From Micavibrio sp. UBA1850 (GTDB lineage Bacteria; Pseudomonadota; Alphaproteobacteria; Micavibrionales; Micavibrionaceae), in the NCBI GenBank assembly GCA_002338525.1, contig DDIM01000007.1, positions 10,199 to 74,198 on the forward strand: a stretch of DNA of 64,000 bases, in the 5' to 3' direction. This document shows, one piece after another, positions 9,755-17,469 of this stretch. The translations under genes were made by a program, and so were the position numbers. The notes under the pieces are model-generated. The model was not told the origin of the DNA and did not search any database. It saw nothing but the letters and a program-made list of their open reading frames with translations. Every line of letters begins with the position of its first letter. Position 1 is the first letter of the stretch.

Positions 9755-10040
9755 CGATAATCTCTTGCTCCAATTCATGGGCATAGTCAATCAATGTCTC
9801 ATAAATGTGGCGTACAACGGACGGTTTGATGCCGTTTTTTTCTGCCAGCACCTCTGCACGATCCAATACAATGCCCATACGTTTAGGACGCACGACTGAC
9901 AAGCCATGCGCATGTTTGGCATCTGCCACTTTGCGTACAATTTGCACACGTTGCCCCAATAACCTTACGATCTCGTCATCCAAAACATCTATTTGATCGC
10001 GATAAGGGGTTAGAATTTCATCACTTTTGTTATCACTCAT
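9744..10040 (-). CDS. Chorismate mutase, AroQ class
   Basis: 98 aa all-helical enzyme converting chorismate to prephenate for Phe/Tyr synthesis. Seen: YRDQIDVLDDEIVRLLGQR (first helix with the conserved Asp/Arg), VRKVADAKHAHG (active-site Lys), and the C-terminal helix RHIYETLIDYAHELEQE. The open frame extends upstream to 10181, but that extension is a hydrophobic low-quality stretch. The ATG at 10040 (MSDNKSDEI) has GAGAG at good spacing and gives the normal family length. It is divergent from the SdhAF4-like gene (34 bp apart) and its end overlaps the rsmB start. Confidence 0.9.
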   Translation of the reverse strand: MSDNKSDEILTPYRDQIDVLDDEIVRLLGQRVQIVRKVADAKHAHGLSVVRPKRMGIVLDRAEVLAEKNGIKPSVVRHIYETLIDYAHELEQEIIDEK

Positions 10041-10073
10041 TGAAAATCTCTCTATTTCATCTACATTCAAAAT

Positions 10074-10268
10074 ATGACAGATAAAGACAAAGCACAAGAT
10101 AAAGCACAGGTTAAGACACCAATCACAAAAAACAGTGATCAGATCAAAAACCTGAAAGACAAAGCCCATAAAGATAATCACGCTGAAAAAGAAGTTGGCG
10201 GGCGTGGAGGGCTTGATCCAGCGCGCTACGACGATTGGGAAATTAAAGGCAAGTGCGTCGATTTTTAA
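10074..10268 (+). CDS. SdhAF4-like (DUF1674) succinate dehydrogenase assembly factor
   Basis: 64 aa. A charged disordered N-terminus (lysine/aspartate-rich, about 35 residues) precedes the conserved family tail GGRGGLDPARYDDWEIKGKC-VDF, which matches the DUF1674 consensus (GG...P.RYGDWE.KGR..DF). Mitochondrial SDHAF4 and bacterial relatives help flavinated SdhA assemble with SdhB. The gene is alone on the plus strand, divergent from the chorismate mutase gene, and its stop overlaps by four bases the stop of the convergent gene 10265-11077. It is a hallmark of alphaproteobacteria. Confidence 0.85.
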   Translation: MTDKDKAQDKAQVKTPITKNSDQIKNLKDKAHKDNHAEKEVGGRGGLDPARYDDWEIKGKCVDF

Positions 10269-11077
10269 AAGACACTGTCATCTATCGTTTTAATATTAAA
10301 ATTTTTATAGCTTTTAGCACCTGTATATCCGCCTGAAGGCGTCAAAAGCTCTAGAGTCGCGACGATTGAATATATGTCTAAAGGGTTTTGCGTATGATCT
10401 CTTTCAAGTTGTTTCCTAGAAATAGTAATATCAATCACATCACCCTCATGACCGTTCAAATGCATCTTCTGATCCCATATATTAAATTCATGGCTTTTAA
10501 GTGAAATTCTACCCCCATTTTGAGGAATTTGAATTGAGGAAATATTATCGATCTTCATCCTGTACTGCCCCGGGCTACCATCACTAACATGAGCGCGTAC
10601 TCGCCAATGATTTTCACCAGCGCGAAAAACAGAAATGTCGCTCAATTGAATTGCTCTTTTAGATATATTTTCACGAATCTCCGCCTGTATTAAAGCCTTC
10701 TTTTCCCTAAGCTTGGCTTCTTGTACACGTTCTAAGCAACGCACTTGTGATATGTGTGACGAGCCGAGGAGAAGGCTGTAGCGCTTCCAAACCTTTTGAC
10801 AAAAATGTGGGTCTTTTGATTTATATGCAAGATCATAATAACATTTGGATTTGACAAAATAAGCGCCGCTCGGCAAACCAAAATAATCAGATTTCGTTGC
10901 ATATGAAGAAAAGGCGGGAATAGACTGGCAGACACGTTTATGGTCATTTATTAATTGCATATCCCGCCATTTATGTAACGCCTTATAGTCTGAATTAAAG
11001 ACAATATACTCAATAAGTATGTAAGCCAGCCCCAACACTAAAAGGGTCGTAAATGTGATAAATAGATTTTTCTTCAT
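10265..11077 (-). CDS. Membrane-anchored protein of unknown function
   Basis: 270 aa. One N-terminal membrane segment or uncleaved signal (about 5-26, LFITFTTLLVLGLAYILIEYI) precedes a mostly soluble periplasmic-type domain. About 30-125 contains four Cys (CQSI, KCYYD, FCQKV, VRCLE), possibly disulfides. From about 140 a beta-rich half follows (SVFRAGENHWRVRAHVSDGS, YSIVATLELLTPSGGYTGAKSY). I do not recognise the family. It is monocistronic on the minus strand, converging on the SdhAF4-like gene. Confidence 0.65.
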   Translation of the reverse strand: MKKNLFITFTTLLVLGLAYILIEYIVFNSDYKALHKWRDMQLINDHKRVCQSIPAFSSYATKSDYFGLPSGAYFVKSKCYYDLAYKSKDPHFCQKVWKRYSLLLGSSHISQVRCLERVQEAKLREKKALIQAEIRENISKRAIQLSDISVFRAGENHWRVRAHVSDGSPGQYRMKIDNISSIQIPQNGGRISLKSHEFNIWDQKMHLNGHEGDVIDITISRKQLERDHTQNPLDIYSIVATLELLTPSGGYTGAKSYKNFNIKTIDDSVF

Positions 11078-11192
11078 TGTGTATTATTGCGCTATTTAAA
11101 GCGGTAAAGACGAAGACTAACACAAAAACAGTCATACATACATCTGCATCCACACTTTGCCTACTTTATTATTAATCACTACAATGAGGCAA

Positions 11193-11600
11193 ATGAAATT
11201 TAATATTGTAAAATCAGATCTAAAAAAAAAGATATGGATTGTCGATGATGACCGCGTAATAGGTAACATTATCTGCGATTATTTCCGTGCCAACACATTG
11301 CATGAACCATATTATTTTAGTTGCGTCCCAGACGCTACAAAAGCGCTCAAAAGTCAAACGCCCGATATCATGCTGCTTGATTGGATCATGCCTGAGATAT
11401 CAGGCCTCGATTTTTTAATTCACCTTCGGCAAAACAAAAATACGAAAAACCTACCCATTTTCATGCTCACGGGCCTAAAATCAGGCCTCGAGTTTGAACA
11501 TGCATGCAATGCCGCAGACCTCAACGGCTATTTCACAAAGCCTGTTAACCTCCCTTTGATGGCACGCCGCATTGAGTATCATTTCGCAGAAACTGTTTGA
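11193..11600 (+). CDS. Single-domain response regulator (receiver only)
   Basis: About 135 aa. A complete receiver domain: acidic pocket VDDD, phospho-acceptor Asp in MLLDWIMPEISG, Thr in MLTGLK, and Lys in YFTKPVN. There is no output domain, so it should work by protein-protein contact (CheY/DivK style) or as a phosphate shuttle. The frame is open upstream to a TTG at 11157, with ATGs at 11184 and 11193. I take 11193 (MKFNIVKSD) because GAGG lies just before it, though spacing is short; 11184 is possible. It converges on the hybrid histidine kinase at 11628-13565, its most likely partner. Confidence 0.85.
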   Translation: MKFNIVKSDLKKKIWIVDDDRVIGNIICDYFRANTLHEPYYFSCVPDATKALKSQTPDIMLLDWIMPEISGLDFLIHLRQNKNTKNLPIFMLTGLKSGLEFEHACNAADLNGYFTKPVNLPLMARRIEYHFAETV

Positions 11601-11627
11601 AACAAAAGTCCTGAATATGTCTTGTTA

Positions 11628-13565
11628 TTAATCTTTGAATTGAAACCATCGCGACAAAACAGAGTGTAACTCATCTTTATTCACGGGCTTGCTCACATAA
11701 CCATCCATTCCCGCTTTTAAACATTTCTCCTTGATGCCCTTCATGGCATCAGCCGTCATCGCAACTATAGGCATCCTAATCTGCGTTGACGTATCTCGTT
11801 CAAAGTCTCTTATGGCACGTGTCGCTTCATATCCGTTCATGTCGGGCATGTGACAATCCATAACAATTAAATCATACCGCCCGTTCTTGAACATCTGAAC
11901 AACATCTTTTCCATCTTTGGCCAGATCAAAAGACTTTACCCCTAAAGAGCGCAGGAGTTTTTTAACAAAAATTTGATTAATTTCATGATCCTCTGCAACT
12001 AAGATCTTTGCATCCTCAAAATTTTTCAAAGTTAGAGCCCCCCCAGACATTTTCTCAGACATGTCCTCAGACACTTTAATGTTGTCTGGCTTATCGTGAT
12101 GCCCAGCGCTTTCTACCTCTAATTCACCCCCCACTAAGAAAGGAATCGTAACAGAAAAAGTTGATCCCTTCCCCTGCTCGCTTTCAATATTAATGTCGCC
12201 TCCCATGGTTTCTACAAGCTTCTTTGTGATAGATAGACCTAAGCCTGTCCCCCCAAATTTTCTTGTAATTGTCGTGTCAGCTTGTGAGAATTTTTCGAAT
12301 ATTTTTTCCTGAACATCATCCGACATGCCAATACCTGTATCACTTACAGAACATGAAAAATAAAGCTTGTCTTCGGAAGGCGCATCGGCAGTGACTAAAA
12401 CCTTTACAAAGCCTTTTTCTGTAAATTTCAACGCATTGGAAACTAAATTCTTAATGATCTGGGAGACCCTCAATTTATCCCCGCGAACATGTATGGAAGA
12501 GGGAATGTTCTTTTCATATATTAACTCAACATCATCCGCCTTATTCACCGAGCGCATCGCTTTTAAGACCTCATCAACGGTCTCTGTCAGACAAAATGCT
12601 TTATCTTCCAATTCAATACTGCCGGCTTCAACTTTTGAGAGATCAAGGATATCATTAACCGTGTTTAATAAATCCTGAGAAGACACAAGAACATTTGATA
12701 GCATCTCCTCTTGCTCTTTATTTTTAGTGCCGTCTTCTAAAACAAGTTTGGTAAATCCTAAAATACTGTTTAGGGGTGTTCTTAGCTCATGGCTCATATT
12801 TGCCAGAAAATCGCTCTTTGCGTTATTCGCTTTTTCCGCTTCATTTTTTTGTGCCCGCATTATCCTTTGCATTTTGATGACTGAATCAAACAAGTCATTT
12901 GTTTCACGAATATGCGTTACTTCTTTTTTGATTTTATAAGAGTCATAATCAGCGTTTGACAAAGACTCAGACAACCGTGAAATCGGCCGTATTCCCTTAT
13001 TAATTTGATAATATATGGCAACAGTTAATGTAATAAAAATGACGAACAAAAAAGCACAAGACAGCGCAATTAAATTTACAATATCGTGATTAATATTTTT
13101 ATAGTTTACTGACGTTTTAAGCGCGCCTAACAAGCGCTGACTTCCATCAGGGTATGTATAATGAATATCTCGTGAAATGACTTTACTATCTTGGCTTAAA
13201 TTACCCCAATGTCTTTCAGAAAAAACTGTTTCACCATTAGGGTTTATTTCAATAACTTGAACGGCATCTATATTCTCGTCTTTTAACATATTGTCTAACA
13301 CGACATCAATTTTTTCAAAGTCGATATCCCATAACATTTGCGCAAGGCTATTCGATTGTGTATCAACGATATAATTGAGGCGTTGATCGGTTAGTGTTTT
13401 AAGAAGGTTACTGCCGTATATACCAATCGTTAAAGACAAAATAAGAAAAACAATAGCAAGCCCGACAAACAATGTACTCATCGTGGAGAACACCAGGCTT
13501 ATTGTTTTAACCTGCCCTCCTTCGTGCGAAACACTTATGTCTTTTTTATTTCTGGCGTTGCTCAT
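11628..13565 (-). CDS. Hybrid sensor histidine kinase (LuxQ-like pairing)
   Basis: 645 aa. Membrane segments at about 20-50 and 163-186 enclose a small periplasmic sensor domain of about 110 residues. A linker leads to HisKA with the phospho-His about residue 259 (MSHELRTPLNSILGF). The HATPase has N box NLVSNALKFTEKG, G1 DTGIGM, F box FEKFSQAD and G2 GGTGLGLSI. A C-terminal receiver has its acceptor Asp at about residue 570 (IVMDCHMPDMNG). No HPt domain is present, so a separate HPt is expected elsewhere. Its start overlaps the stop of the upstream periplasmic binding protein gene by 4 bp, so the binding protein probably presents its ligand to the sensor domain, as LuxP does to LuxQ or TorT to TorS. 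Confidence 0.93.
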   Translation of the reverse strand: MSNARNKKDISVSHEGGQVKTISLVFSTMSTLFVGLAIVFLILSLTIGIYGSNLLKTLTDQRLNYIVDTQSNSLAQMLWDIDFEKIDVVLDNMLKDENIDAVQVIEINPNGETVFSERHWGNLSQDSKVISRDIHYTYPDGSQRLLGALKTSVNYKNINHDIVNLIALSCAFLFVIFITLTVAIYYQINKGIRPISRLSESLSNADYDSYKIKKEVTHIRETNDLFDSVIKMQRIMRAQKNEAEKANNAKSDFLANMSHELRTPLNSILGFTKLVLEDGTKNKEQEEMLSNVLVSSQDLLNTVNDILDLSKVEAGSIELEDKAFCLTETVDEVLKAMRSVNKADDVELIYEKNIPSSIHVRGDKLRVSQIIKNLVSNALKFTEKGFVKVLVTADAPSEDKLYFSCSVSDTGIGMSDDVQEKIFEKFSQADTTITRKFGGTGLGLSITKKLVETMGGDINIESEQGKGSTFSVTIPFLVGGELEVESAGHHDKPDNIKVSEDMSEKMSGGALTLKNFEDAKILVAEDHEINQIFVKKLLRSLGVKSFDLAKDGKDVVQMFKNGRYDLIVMDCHMPDMNGYEATRAIRDFERDTSTQIRMPIVAMTADAMKGIKEKCLKAGMDGYVSKPVNKDELHSVLSRWFQFKD

Positions 13566-14746
13566 TCTGTCATTCTTTTTGGCCCTATAACTTCCAAAGT
13601 GTCGAAATCATATGTCGTATTTTCAGGATTATAAAATCGGCTAAGTGTTTTGAAATCGAAATTTTCAACTTCTGCTTCACAACAATTTTCACTAAGTGAT
13701 AAAACCATATTTCTGTTTAAAAAATCCATCTTCGACACTCTTGTAACACCACCGTATTCTTTGAAGTCGTACCCTTTGAGATAGTCAAACATCAAAACCG
13801 TAGCCCACCCGGCTTCCATGTAATGACCTCCGGCTGATCCAAGTAATTTATTACGTTTGATATTTTCAAGAGCCTGCCTCTCCCAATCCACCCCAACAGT
13901 TAAAATATCACACTCACGCTTTGAGGCCTCGCATGCCTTTATGACACCGTTGGCCATACTATCCGACGCAGCCCAGACAAGTTTGACATCAGGATATCGA
14001 ACCATAAGTTTTTGCATTATTTTTTCAGAGGTTTCAGCACTCCACTTTCCCTCAACAGTTTGAAGAAGCTCAGCATCAGGCTTTAAATTTATAAAATCGC
14101 GCAAGCCTCTCTCGCGTTCAATCGAGGCACTGTCTGACAAAGTGCCCAATATTCCAAGAAACTGTATTTTGCCATTATTGTAATAGCCCCTATCAACCGC
14201 TTTCCGATACAAAGCTTTCGCAATGGTTTTACCCGCATTATAGTCATCAGGAACCATCTGCCCGACCCAATATTCATAACGCTCTCGTGGACCTCCATAT
14301 GTTTTAGCTTGCTCTGTGTCCAGACCTGCATTGATAAGAAACCCTGTGATTTCATATTTTTCTAAAGCCTCAAGAACAGCGGGGCCATTTTTTTTAAGTG
14401 ATTGAAAAAAAACAGCATCAGGTTTTTTCACGCGACGTCCGATCTCATGCACTTGGTCTATCATTTTAAATTGGTCACGATCTGCGTGGTAACTCTCCAC
14501 ACTACAGCCTAAATCTTGACAGGCAGCCTTCATGGTTTCTTCAAATAACCGCCAAAACGAATGATCTGAATTCGGATTTAAAAGAACAAATTCCAGAGGT
14601 GAGTCTAGTGCAACTGGCTGGTCTGTTGGATCTGAGGTTGCGTTAGCGGTACTAGGGGCCGTCATAAAGCAAAGCAATCCTAAAAAGATCACGCCAGCAC
14701 ATTTATATTTTAAAAATGAAACCACGCCCGAAAAGCCCCCTGTCAT
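13562..14746 (-). CDS. Periplasmic binding protein of the sugar-binding (RbsB/LuxP) type
   Basis: 394 aa. Signal peptide: VVSFLKYKCAGVIFLGLLCFMTAPSTANA|TS. The mature protein has the type I periplasmic-binding fold: EFVLLNPNSDHSFWRLFEETMKAA at the N-lobe, AVFFQSLKKNGPAVLEALEKYEI, a central IQFLGILGTLSDSASIERERGL, and VKLVWAASDSMANGVIKACEAS typical of family 4 periplasmic binding proteins. No ABC permease or ATPase is nearby. Instead it overlaps the hybrid kinase gene by 4 bp, which argues for signalling rather than transport. The ligand cannot be told from the sequence. Confidence 0.9.
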   Translation of the reverse strand: MTGGFSGVVSFLKYKCAGVIFLGLLCFMTAPSTANATSDPTDQPVALDSPLEFVLLNPNSDHSFWRLFEETMKAACQDLGCSVESYHADRDQFKMIDQVHEIGRRVKKPDAVFFQSLKKNGPAVLEALEKYEITGFLINAGLDTEQAKTYGGPRERYEYWVGQMVPDDYNAGKTIAKALYRKAVDRGYYNNGKIQFLGILGTLSDSASIERERGLRDFINLKPDAELLQTVEGKWSAETSEKIMQKLMVRYPDVKLVWAASDSMANGVIKACEASKRECDILTVGVDWERQALENIKRNKLLGSAGGHYMEAGWATVLMFDYLKGYDFKEYGGVTRVSKMDFLNRNMVLSLSENCCEAEVENFDFKTLSRFYNPENTTYDFDTLEVIGPKRMTE

Positions 14747-14898
14747 TATGCTACAATATTCAACTATACCCGGTTTGGAATTAAAATTTATTTAATTGTT
14801 CCATTATAAAACCAAACTCGGCATATCGACTTGTCGCTCTAACACCATTAAAAAACTATTGTCTTGAAAAGAATGTGAAATGACATGACAATAAATTT

Positions 14899-15855
14899 AT
14901 GAAATATATTTTATTATTCCTACTTCTCCTTTCTCCCTTTCATGCGCATGCTCAGTCGCAAACAATCGAACCCCCTAGGGGCATATTCTCAAGTCATGTG
15001 AGCCATCAAATTTCCAAATATATCCATGAAGACCACGTTTCAGGCGCGCTAGTTCGCGTAAAATGGTCAGATATAGAACCACAAGAGGGACAGTTCGACT
15101 TTACAGCCATTGAAAGACAACGCCAGCCTATAATAAATGCAGAAAAGCAATGGTCTCTTGCCGTAATTGCGGGCAGCCATGTGCCATCATGGATGTTAAA
15201 CAAGACAAATGAGCGTATGGAGATCACGTTTAGGAGAGCGAATAAACAGATCATCCCCTTTTGGAACGAAACATATCAAACATCGGCCACTTTATTGGCC
15301 AAAGCCATTGCAAAAAGATACGGCAAAGATCCAAAACTCGTTTTAATTTATATCCCCCAACAAACGGCAAATGGTATTGAAGGCCATTTTAACGGAAATA
15401 AAACCGCAAGCTTAATAAAACAGGGCTTAACAGAAGAAAACTGGGTTGGCGCGGCTAAAAAATCCATTGATAGCTTTACAAAAGCATTTCCAAACAAAGC
15501 CATTGCCATCGAATTGCATGAGTTACTCGACAGCGTAAAAATTCCACAATCTATAATAAGATACATTGAATATAATCATAGAAAACAAGTGGGAATTGGC
15601 GTTTGGTGGCTATCTGGGAAAACAACCTATCAGACTGATTTATTAAGAGTTTTACAAGAAACAAACCTGCCCATATACGCACAAGTCATTGGGAAATCCT
15701 CCCAAACAAACCGCTTTAAAAATGCGGAGTATAACCAAGTCTTTCATCAAGCAAATATCATTGGCGCACAATATGTAGAAGTATGGAACTACGAATTAGA
15801 AAAGCGCGTAGACCCGAGCGTCATAAACGCAATCATTCAATTTTCAAAACAGTAA
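14899..15855 (+). CDS. Secreted TIM-barrel, glycoside-hydrolase-like protein
   Basis: 318 aa. Signal peptide 1-18 (cleavage HAHA|QSQT). The segment GALVRVKWSDIEPQEGQFDFTAIE is the classical early-barrel signature of GH42/GH5-like enzymes, in which the protein binds a sugar along a TIM barrel. AVIAGSHVPSWML and a late strand AQYVEVWNYELE with acidic residues follow the same plan. I cannot confirm the two catalytic Glu (candidates are in AIAIELHELL and VEVWNYELE), so activity is inferred only. It is single on the plus strand, divergent from the sensor operon, with a short signal-rich upstream region. Confidence 0.7.
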   Translation: MKYILLFLLLLSPFHAHAQSQTIEPPRGIFSSHVSHQISKYIHEDHVSGALVRVKWSDIEPQEGQFDFTAIERQRQPIINAEKQWSLAVIAGSHVPSWMLNKTNERMEITFRRANKQIIPFWNETYQTSATLLAKAIAKRYGKDPKLVLIYIPQQTANGIEGHFNGNKTASLIKQGLTEENWVGAAKKSIDSFTKAFPNKAIAIELHELLDSVKIPQSIIRYIEYNHRKQVGIGVWWLSGKTTYQTDLLRVLQETNLPIYAQVIGKSSQTNRFKNAEYNQVFHQANIIGAQYVEVWNYELEKRVDPSVINAIIQFSKQ

Positions 15856-15921
15856 AACGTTTCAAGGCGATTTATTGCAAAGCTGGCGTTCACGCTTCGT
15901 CTCCTTGCTTTACACACATGA

Positions 15922-15945
15922 AAACGGACCCTAAAGGGTCCGCTT
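15922..15945 (-). terminator. Rho-independent terminator of the minus-strand pair 15974-16636
   Basis: Perfect 7-bp stem CGGACCC / GGGTCCG around the loop TAAA, at 15925-15931 and 15936-15942. Read on the minus strand it is followed by TTTT. It lies about 30 bp beyond the stop of the 191-aa membrane protein gene. Confidence 0.75.
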
Positions 15946-15973
15946 CAATACATTTTATAATCGTCCTTAAAGA

Positions 15974-16549
15974 CTATCTTAGGAAGCTGTATTTTTCGCT
16001 AAAGTCGATGCCTTTTGCTTTGTGATCGCCAGCTTTTACTGATGCCCACCAAGCCACTGCAGCTGAGACAACTGAAGATGCGCCCGTTACAAACGCGAAA
16101 ATAATAGCTTTATTCTCGTCATTCGCACTCATCGCATCTGCGATTTGATCAGTTCCGGTGTTCACTTCTGTGTATGTAGCAACAGTTGCTACAAACGCAA
16201 GAGCGATAAACACAGCAACAGTGCTTGTTGCCCATACAGCCAATCCGTAAAAACCATCTCTCATCTCATTTTGATAAGCAGTGACGTGTGGTGTGCTGTT
16301 TCGCATGCTTCCCGCAATGTATCCACCAGCCATAGATGATACAAGCTGCGTCCATAGCAACCATACCCCTATTGCGATTACACCCCAAGATGCGGCACTA
16401 CCTTCAAGTAAAGATTCATCTGCAGAAAGTCCTACTGCTGCGCCAAATTGTGTCAAGACCACTGTGATCGCAAGTGCGACAACGGCCCCTATGAGTACAA
16501 CACTCCACTGCACGGATGAGCCGTGGCTTTCTAATTCTACATTTTTCAT
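15974..16549 (-). CDS. Small four-helix membrane protein, stress-linked
   Basis: 191 aa with four hydrophobic segments: about 16-40 (VVLIGAVVALAITVVLTQF), 53-80 (WGVIAIGVWLLWTQLVSSMA), 103-126 and 148-170. Glycine-rich helices suggest tight packing. I recognise it only as a conserved membrane protein of alphaproteobacteria, sometimes called PhnA-like in rhizobia; no function is known to me. AAGGAG just before the ATG overlaps the stop codon of the 24-codon gene upstream, so the two are probably translationally coupled. The pair lies behind an EcfG-type promoter (16685-16710) and ends at the terminator 15922-15945. Confidence 0.75.
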   Translation of the reverse strand: MKNVELESHGSSVQWSVVLIGAVVALAITVVLTQFGAAVGLSADESLLEGSAASWGVIAIGVWLLWTQLVSSMAGGYIAGSMRNSTPHVTAYQNEMRDGFYGLAVWATSTVAVFIALAFVATVATYTEVNTGTDQIADAMSANDENKAIIFAFVTGASSVVSAAVAWWASVKAGDHKAKGIDFSEKYSFLR

Positions 16550-16561
16550 ATTTTCAGCTCC

Positions 16562-16636
16562 TTACGCAAGACCTAAAAATGACAAAATAGCCATAACGAC
16601 AACAACCAATCCTACGAGATAAATAATACTATGCAT
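16562..16636 (-). CDS. 24-residue single-helix membrane peptide
   Basis: ATG at 16636, TAA at 16564-16562. The product is almost entirely one membrane helix (MHSIIYLVGL VVVVMAILSF then LGLA). AAAGGA sits 8 bases before the ATG. Its stop codon is embedded in the Shine-Dalgarno sequence of the next gene (GCGTAAGGAG). That arrangement, the good start signals and the EcfG-type promoter upstream argue for a real small gene rather than chance. Function unknown; short hydrophobic peptides of this kind are frequent in stress regulons. Confidence 0.6.
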   Translation of the reverse strand: MHSIIYLVGLVVVVMAILSFLGLA

Positions 16637-16684
16637 GATAAAAATCCTTTCAATTACATTTGTTTTTTTTGATATGCGCTGTTC

Positions 16685-16710
16685 TTACGCAAGAAAAAAG
16701 AATAAGTTCC
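16685..16710 (-). promoter_or_regulatory. EcfG-type (general stress) promoter, minus strand
   Basis: On the minus strand: GGAAC (16710-16706), 16 bases, CGTAA (16689-16685). The -35 is perfect and the -10 has one change from CGTT. It lies about 50 bp before the ATG of the 24-residue peptide gene and is back to back with the perfect promoter at 16853-16877. Confidence 0.6.
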
Positions 16711-16852
16711 TGAACAATTTAAATTTTTATAAAAAAAAGAATATGTATGAGGTGATCTTAGGCATTTTTAAGGCGCTATCCTTTGCCCTCCCCTATATAT
16801 GTGTAAACTGCGATTGTTCGGCGTGTTTGAAAAAACTATGCCGTAATTAAAC

Positions 16853-16877
16853 GGAACTTTTGAGGATTAGACACGTT
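16853..16877 (+). promoter_or_regulatory. EcfG-type (general stress) promoter, perfect match
   Basis: GGAAC at 16853-16857, exactly 16 bases, CGTT at 16874-16877, with the start codon of the stress protein gene 38 bp further on. This is the published alphaproteobacterial EcfG consensus (GGAAC-N16/17-CGTT). Confidence 0.85.
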
Positions 16878-16915
16878 TACCTTACAAGCAAACGATAAAA
16901 CTAAAGGAGAAATCA

Positions 16916-17407
16916 ATGTCTAACGTATCAGCAACATTTAAAACAAAATACGCCGCAGAAACGGCCCTACAGCAACTAGATGCAATCGGGATCACTGACG
17001 AGCAAGTAAGCATTATTGTAACAGATGAAACACGCGGTAAGTCTTTCAACATGGAAGAAACTAATAAAATGCCAGAAGGTACTGCAACAGGCGCAGCACT
17101 TGGTGGCTTAACAGGCACAGTTATTGGCGCTCTTTCAACAGCCACAGCGATGGCCGTTCCAGGTCTTAACATTGTCGTCGCAGGCTCAATCGTATCTGCA
17201 CTTGCAGGTTTGGGTGCAGGTGCTGCAACAGGTGGACTAGTTGGCGCAATCGTAGGGGCTGGCATTCCAGAACACGAAGCTAAAATTTACGAAAACGAAA
17301 TTAAAAACGGTTCTGTTTTGATGATCGTTGACACAAAAGACAGTGACCAAAAAGACGCCGTAGAAAGCATCTTTGAAAAAGGCGATGCACACAACTTAGC
17401 CGCATAA
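16916..17407 (+). CDS. General-stress-type protein with glycine-rich hydrophobic core
   Basis: 163 aa. A ferredoxin-like N-terminal half (SATFKTKYAAETALQQLDAIGITDEQVSIIV) resembles the fold of the YflT/general stress protein 17M domain. A glycine/alanine-rich hydrophobic middle (about 58-118, TGAALGGLTGTVIGALS...GLGAGAATGGLVGAIVGAGI) resembles glycine-zipper segments. A return strand (KNGSVLMIVDTKDS) follows. GGAG lies before the ATG. The EcfG-type promoter upstream and the terminator downstream make it a single stress-induced transcription unit. Biochemical role unknown. Confidence 0.8.
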   Translation: MSNVSATFKTKYAAETALQQLDAIGITDEQVSIIVTDETRGKSFNMEETNKMPEGTATGAALGGLTGTVIGALSTATAMAVPGLNIVVAGSIVSALAGLGAGAATGGLVGAIVGAGIPEHEAKIYENEIKNGSVLMIVDTKDSDQKDAVESIFEKGDAHNLAA

Positions 17408-17431
17408 TTTTTTCAAAAAGATTAATCTTGA

Positions 17432-17462
17432 AAAGCCAGCACATTAGCTGGCTTTTTTTTTG
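17432..17462 (+). terminator. Rho-independent terminator
   Basis: Stem AAAGCCAGC (17432-17440), loop ACATTA, stem GCTGGCTTT (17447-17455), followed by a T run. It ends the stress protein gene 16916-17407; the reverse strand may also stop dinB transcripts that end at 17470. Confidence 0.9.
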
Positions 17463-17469
17463 CGCGGAT

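Noticed and set aside
10041..10181. N-terminal extension of the chorismate mutase
   Set aside because: Hydrophobic and overlapping the divergent gene; the ATG at 10040 has a good ribosome site and gives the family length.
14797..14801. GTTCC upstream of the periplasmic binding protein gene as a minus-strand EcfG promoter
   Set aside because: No AACG (CGTT on the minus strand) 16-17 bases away; only AT-rich sequence.
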